NCBI GenBank assembly: GCA_026415035.1
Contig: JAOAHX010000019.1
Coordinates: forward strand, 1,683 to 47,957
Direction: 5' to 3'
Origin: Thermodesulfobacteriota bacterium
Lineage (GTDB): Bacteria > Desulfobacterota > BSN033 > UBA1163
DNA: 46,275 nt
Positions 43,948 through 46,275 of the stretch are shown here, piece by piece; positions within the stretch are counted from its first letter, which is position 1; each line of letters starts with the position of its first letter. The notes under the pieces were generated by a model that was not told the origin of the DNA, did no database searches, and worked only from the letters and a program-made list of their open reading frames with translations. A program made the translations under genes and the position numbers.

Positions 43948-45216
43948 TTAAATCGAAACCTGAATCGGGTTCTCTCGCCCCTTTTTCTGCTGGGGTTCCA
44001 CGATCTTCTCAAATTCGGAAAACTTGGCCGATATGACGACAGGGCGACCTACCCTGTCCTGGATCGCCTCCTGGGTCTTTAACCCATTTCCGGTGATGGA
44101 AATGAGGATCGACTCGTCTTTTGGGATGACCCCCTTTTCGATCAACTTCTTCGTGACCCCCACCGTCACGCCTCCTGCGGTTTCGGTAAAGATCCCCTCG
44201 GTGCGTGCCAACAGTTTCATGGCCTCCACGATCTCTTCATCGGTGACGTCTTCGGCCATCCCGCCCGATTCCCGGATGGTCTTCAGGGCGTAGTAGCCAT
44301 CTGCGGGGTTCCCGATGGCGAGGGATTTGGCGATGGTTCTTGGCCTCTGAGGCCTGATCCAATCGATTCCCTCCTTGAAGGCGGCGACGATCGGATTCGA
44401 CCCGGCTGCCTGAGCCCCATAGATTTTGCACTGAACGGAATCGATCAGGCCGAGCGTGGCCAATTCATTGAAACCTTTCCAGATCTTCGTGATAAGGGAT
44501 CCGCCCGCCATCGGCACGACGATATGCTTCGGGGTCTTCCAGCCCAACTGTTCCGCAATTTCGTATCCGTAGGTCTTCGACCCCTCGGCATAGAAAGGCC
44601 GCAAATTGATATTGACGAATGCCCATCTGTAATTTTCGCCGATCTCGCTACAAAGCCGGTTCACCTCGTCATAACTCCCTGTGATTCCGATGAGGTTTGT
44701 CCCGTAGACCAAAGTGCCGAGAATCTTTCCCTGTTCAAGGTCATGGGGGACGAAGATGTAACTGGTCAGCCCCCCCTCCGCGGCAAGGGCGGCTACGGAG
44801 TTGGCAAGATTCCCGGTCGAGGCGCACGAAACCACCTCAAAACCGAATTCCTTGGCCTTGGAGATGGCCACCGCAACGACCCGGTCTTTGAAGGAAAGGG
44901 TGGGATGATTGACCGCATCGTTCTTCAAATATAGCTCCTTTACCCCGAGGACCTCTGCCAGCCTCTCCGCCCTTTTTAAAGGGGTGAAGCCAACCTCGAG
45001 TCCAACGGAGGGTTCCGAATTTAAAGGAAGGAGCTCTCTGTAACGCCACATCGTCTTGGGTCTGGATTCGATCATCTTTCTGTCGAGGTTTCTTTTTATA
45101 CTTTCATAGTCGTATTCGACCTCCAGGGGACCGAAGCAGAATTCGCATACGTGAACCGGGGCCAACGGAACCTCCCTTTTACACTCCCTACATCTCAATC
45201 CTTTGACGTATCCCAT
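43948..45216 (-). CDS. thrC: Threonine synthase-like PLP enzyme with N-terminal zinc ribbon
   Basis: About 422 residues. An N-terminal zinc ribbon (Cys9, 12, 24, 27) precedes a fold-type II PLP domain with Lys110 in LSFKDR, the substrate loop ASTGNLANSVA and ITGNGLKT near the end. This matches ThrC, which converts O-phosphohomoserine to threonine. Related enzymes make cysteate or act in sulfur amino-acid formation. As first gene of a sulfur-carrier operon it might use the carrier as sulfur donor to make homocysteine, which is inference. ATG at 45214-45216 has AGGTGG at ideal spacing; the longer frame runs through the AT-rich leader. Confidence 0.85.
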   Translation of the reverse strand: MGYVKGLRCRECKREVPLAPVHVCEFCFGPLEVEYDYESIKRNLDRKMIESRPKTMWRYRELLPLNSEPSVGLEVGFTPLKRAERLAEVLGVKELYLKNDAVNHPTLSFKDRVVAVAISKAKEFGFEVVSCASTGNLANSVAALAAEGGLTSYIFVPHDLEQGKILGTLVYGTNLIGITGSYDEVNRLCSEIGENYRWAFVNINLRPFYAEGSKTYGYEIAEQLGWKTPKHIVVPMAGGSLITKIWKGFNELATLGLIDSVQCKIYGAQAAGSNPIVAAFKEGIDWIRPQRPRTIAKSLAIGNPADGYYALKTIRESGGMAEDVTDEEIVEAMKLLARTEGIFTETAGGVTVGVTKKLIEKGVIPKDESILISITGNGLKTQEAIQDRVGRPVVISAKFSEFEKIVEPQQKKGRENPIQVSI

Positions 45217-45290
45217 ATTGTCCACCTTATTAATAAAAATTTTTCTATGAGTTTGTTTATTATTTTTATCGGGTTTTTTTATAAAAATTT

Positions 45291-45320
45291 GGGGATCCAG
45301 GCATACCACCCCGGATCCCC
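45291..45320 (-). terminator. Leader hairpin of the thrC operon
   Basis: A perfect 8-bp stem GGGGATCC/GGATCCCC with a 14-base loop lies 75 bases before thrC. On the minus strand AAATTTTTAT follows, an imperfect T-tract. With the short reading frame just before it, this has the look of an attenuator. Confidence 0.5.
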
Positions 45321-45322
45321 TT

Positions 45323-45370
45323 TTACATTATCATTGAAAAATTGATACCTTTCCTTCTTCTTGACGGCAT
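45323..45370 (-). CDS. Possible 15-residue leader peptide
   Basis: ATG at 45368-45370 behind a strong GAGGGGG, reading MPSRRRKGINFSMIM and stopping 3 bases before the leader hairpin. It lacks runs of Thr or Cys codons that a classical amino-acid attenuator would need; three consecutive Arg codons are the only run. It may be translated, but regulation is unproven. Confidence 0.35.
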   Translation of the reverse strand: MPSRRRKGINFSMIM

Positions 45371-45402
45371 GTTACCCCCTCTTTGAAAATGAGGTTAATA
45401 TA

Positions 45403-45425
45403 GTTTATAAATTTTGTCAAGATAT
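45403..45425 (-). promoter_or_regulatory. Promoter/operator of the thrC-sulfur relay operon
   Basis: Contains TTGACA (45415-45420) followed by an AT-rich spacer and TATATTAA; the best -10 is ambiguous. The 23-bp stretch is identical in 21 positions to 45943-45965 in front of the Rrf2 gene, so it is probably the binding site of that regulator overlapping the -35 box. Confidence 0.6.
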
Positions 45426-45440
45426 ATTGGAAAAAAATTT

Positions 45441-45905
45441 TTAAATGTAATACATGACATTTCGGGATTGCTCCTTCTTCAATCCCATCTCCTTGGCTTT
45501 TGTACAGAGGTCCTGAATGGTAATTGAATCGAAATACTCCTTCAATCGATCGCCCGCCCCTTTCCATATGATCTCAGTGATGCACTCCCCAGATCTCTTG
45601 CAGGGCCTGCTCGAATCCTCAGGATCGACACAGGCGACCGGGTTTATCTCCCCTTCGGTGATTCGGATGATATCCCCGATCGTGATCTCCTCAGGCTTTT
45701 TCTTTAAAAAATAGCCTCCGGATGGCCCTCTTTTGCTGCTAATGATCCCCCCTTTTTTCAGCTTCTGGAAGATCTGCTCAATATATCTCGGAGAGATCCC
45801 CTCCCTCCTCGAAATGTCCTTGACCTGCGTCTCTAACCCGTCAGAATGATAGGCAATATCGAATATCGCCCTCACTCCATAACGGCTCTTAGTCGATAGC
45901 CTCAT
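45441..45905 (-). CDS. Rrf2-family transcriptional regulator (IscR/CymR-like)
   Basis: 154 residues. An N-terminal winged helix (MRLSTKSRYGVRAIFDIAYH, with ISRREGISPRYIEQIFQKLKKGGII) carries the Rrf2 wing SKRGPSGGYFL. Three cysteines (Cys92, 102, 108) sit where IscR binds a [2Fe-2S] cluster, with spacing C-x9-C-x5-C. It could sense iron-sulfur or sulfur state; the CymR branch controls cysteine genes. The start follows AGGTG. It lies directly upstream of the sulfur operon and shares an operator-like sequence with it. Confidence 0.9.
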   Translation of the reverse strand: MRLSTKSRYGVRAIFDIAYHSDGLETQVKDISRREGISPRYIEQIFQKLKKGGIISSKRGPSGGYFLKKKPEEITIGDIIRITEGEINPVACVDPEDSSRPCKRSGECITEIIWKGAGDRLKEYFDSITIQDLCTKAKEMGLKKEQSRNVMYYI

Positions 45906-45931
45906 ATTTACACCTTTTTTTGCGTGATTCT

Positions 45932-45965
45932 AATATAACTTTGTTTATAATATTTGTCAAGATAT
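45932..45965 (-). promoter_or_regulatory. Promoter and operator-like element of the Rrf2 gene
   Basis: TTGACA (45955-45960), 17-base spacer, TATATT (45932-45937): a strong sigma-70 promoter. Positions 45943-45965 repeat the 23-bp element at 45403-45425, so autoregulation is likely. Confidence 0.7.
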
Positions 45966-45977
45966 CCTTGAAAATTT

Positions 45978-46275
45978 TTAGATGGGGATCAGGCCGGACC
46001 TGATCAGCCGCTCGTAATCTTCGAGACGATCCACGTCCCATTTTACAGAAAGCCCCTTCCAAACCCACCCCAACCTGCTTAACCTCTTTTCTGTCTCTTC
46101 AAAGACCCTCTCGGATCCCCAATTTATGCCTTCAAAAAGAGCGGGGCTAAACCTGCTCAGCCCGATCAAGACGTATCCCCCATCTTCTGCCGGGCTGAGA
46201 ACCGCGGAGGCACCCGTTGCCAATAACCGGGCAGCCTCCTTCAAATCCTCCTTGACCAAGGAAGGACAATCTGAC
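45978..46275 (-). CDS. TIGR04282-family glycosyltransferase, partial (N-terminus beyond the window)
   Basis: About 98 C-terminal residues are visible. The frame enters from the edge as SDCPSLVKEDLKEA, continues with AVLSPAEDGGYVLIGLSRFSPALFEGINWGS and ends WDVDRLEDYERL. This matches the family first called rSAM/selenodomain-associated transferase 1 (DUF2064) and later linked to arsenosugar-type biosynthesis. The SDCP and DGGYVLIG segments are family hallmarks. No start is in view. It precedes the Rrf2 gene and is on the same strand. Confidence 0.82.
   Translation of the reverse strand, partial: SDCPSLVKEDLKEAARLLATGASAVLSPAEDGGYVLIGLSRFSPALFEGINWGSERVFEETEKRLSRLGWVWKGLSVKWDVDRLEDYERLIRSGLIPI

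Noticed and set aside
45291-45320. T-box leader before the thrC-like gene
   Set aside because: GGGGTGGTATGCC looks slightly like the T-box sequence, but it lacks the ACC needed to pair with a tRNA end, and the leader is short with no specifier stem seen.
1-46275. Genome-wide TGA reassignment
   Set aside because: Many genes end in TGA inside ATGA or TGATG overlaps with the next gene (cobN, chlI, arrays of ABC genes), and only two internal TGAs are seen, both at active-site cysteine positions.
1-46275. CRISPR arrays, tRNA or rRNA genes, insertion sequences
   Set aside because: No regularly spaced repeats, cloverleaf-like segments, rRNA sequence or transposase-like proteins were seen in reading either strand.

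Overview
The window looks like a chromosomal segment of an anaerobic Gram-negative bacterium, most likely a Desulfobacterota ('deltaproteobacterial') lineage. This is inferred from TonB/ExbBD, TonB-dependent receptors, an RND efflux system, multiheme c-type cytochrome and NrfD/FeS modules, a respiratory molybdoenzyme and apparent selenocysteine use. Almost every gene is on the minus strand, so transcription runs right to left. Many start/stop codons overlap as ATGA or TGATG, indicating long operons. No rRNA, tRNA, CRISPR array, prophage or intact insertion sequence was seen.

Reading right to left: (1) 46275-37767 is a sulfur-transfer island. It begins with a partial TIGR04282-type glycosyltransferase and an Rrf2 regulator. 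An operon follows: threonine-synthase-like enzyme, MoaD-NIL fusion, rhodanese-ThiF/MoeB protein, secreted tandem rhodanese, JAMM peptidase, CysM-like synthase, Thi4 and two poorly known proteins. The MoeB and rhodanese genes are each interrupted by an in-frame TGA exactly where the family has its key cysteine. Each TGA is followed at the correct distance by a stable hairpin with a G-containing apical loop. They are best read as two adjacent selenoproteins, and together the genes look like a selenocysteine-based protein-thiocarboxylate sulfur relay feeding cysteine and thiazole synthesis. The regulator and operon promoters share a 23-bp element.

(2) 37426-30070 holds a CusCBA-type copper/silver efflux operon with a His-rich periplasmic protein and cysK. 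(3) 29922-22888 holds a tetraheme cytochrome, FeS protein and NrfD unit followed by an arsenate-reductase-like arrA-arrB pair and a TorD-type chaperone. A small plus-strand gene (22673-22891) converges on the chaperone gene.

(4) 22268-1 is a large metal/tetrapyrrole acquisition region: fmdE, tonB, exbB, exbD, TonB receptor, FecB/BtuF-like binding protein, permease, ATPase, an ABC-2 exporter pair, cobN, chlI-like, chlD-like, a second TonB receptor, a ZnuABC-like transporter, a methyltransferase and a partial deoxyhypusine-synthase-like gene. The two receptor genes carry near-identical 37-bp leader elements, and two related hairpin/T-tract elements precede tonB and the second receptor. A plausible reading is uptake of a metal-tetrapyrrole or metal-chelate, metal removal or insertion by the chelatase, and handling of the product by the embedded exporter; the substrate cannot be fixed from sequence alone.
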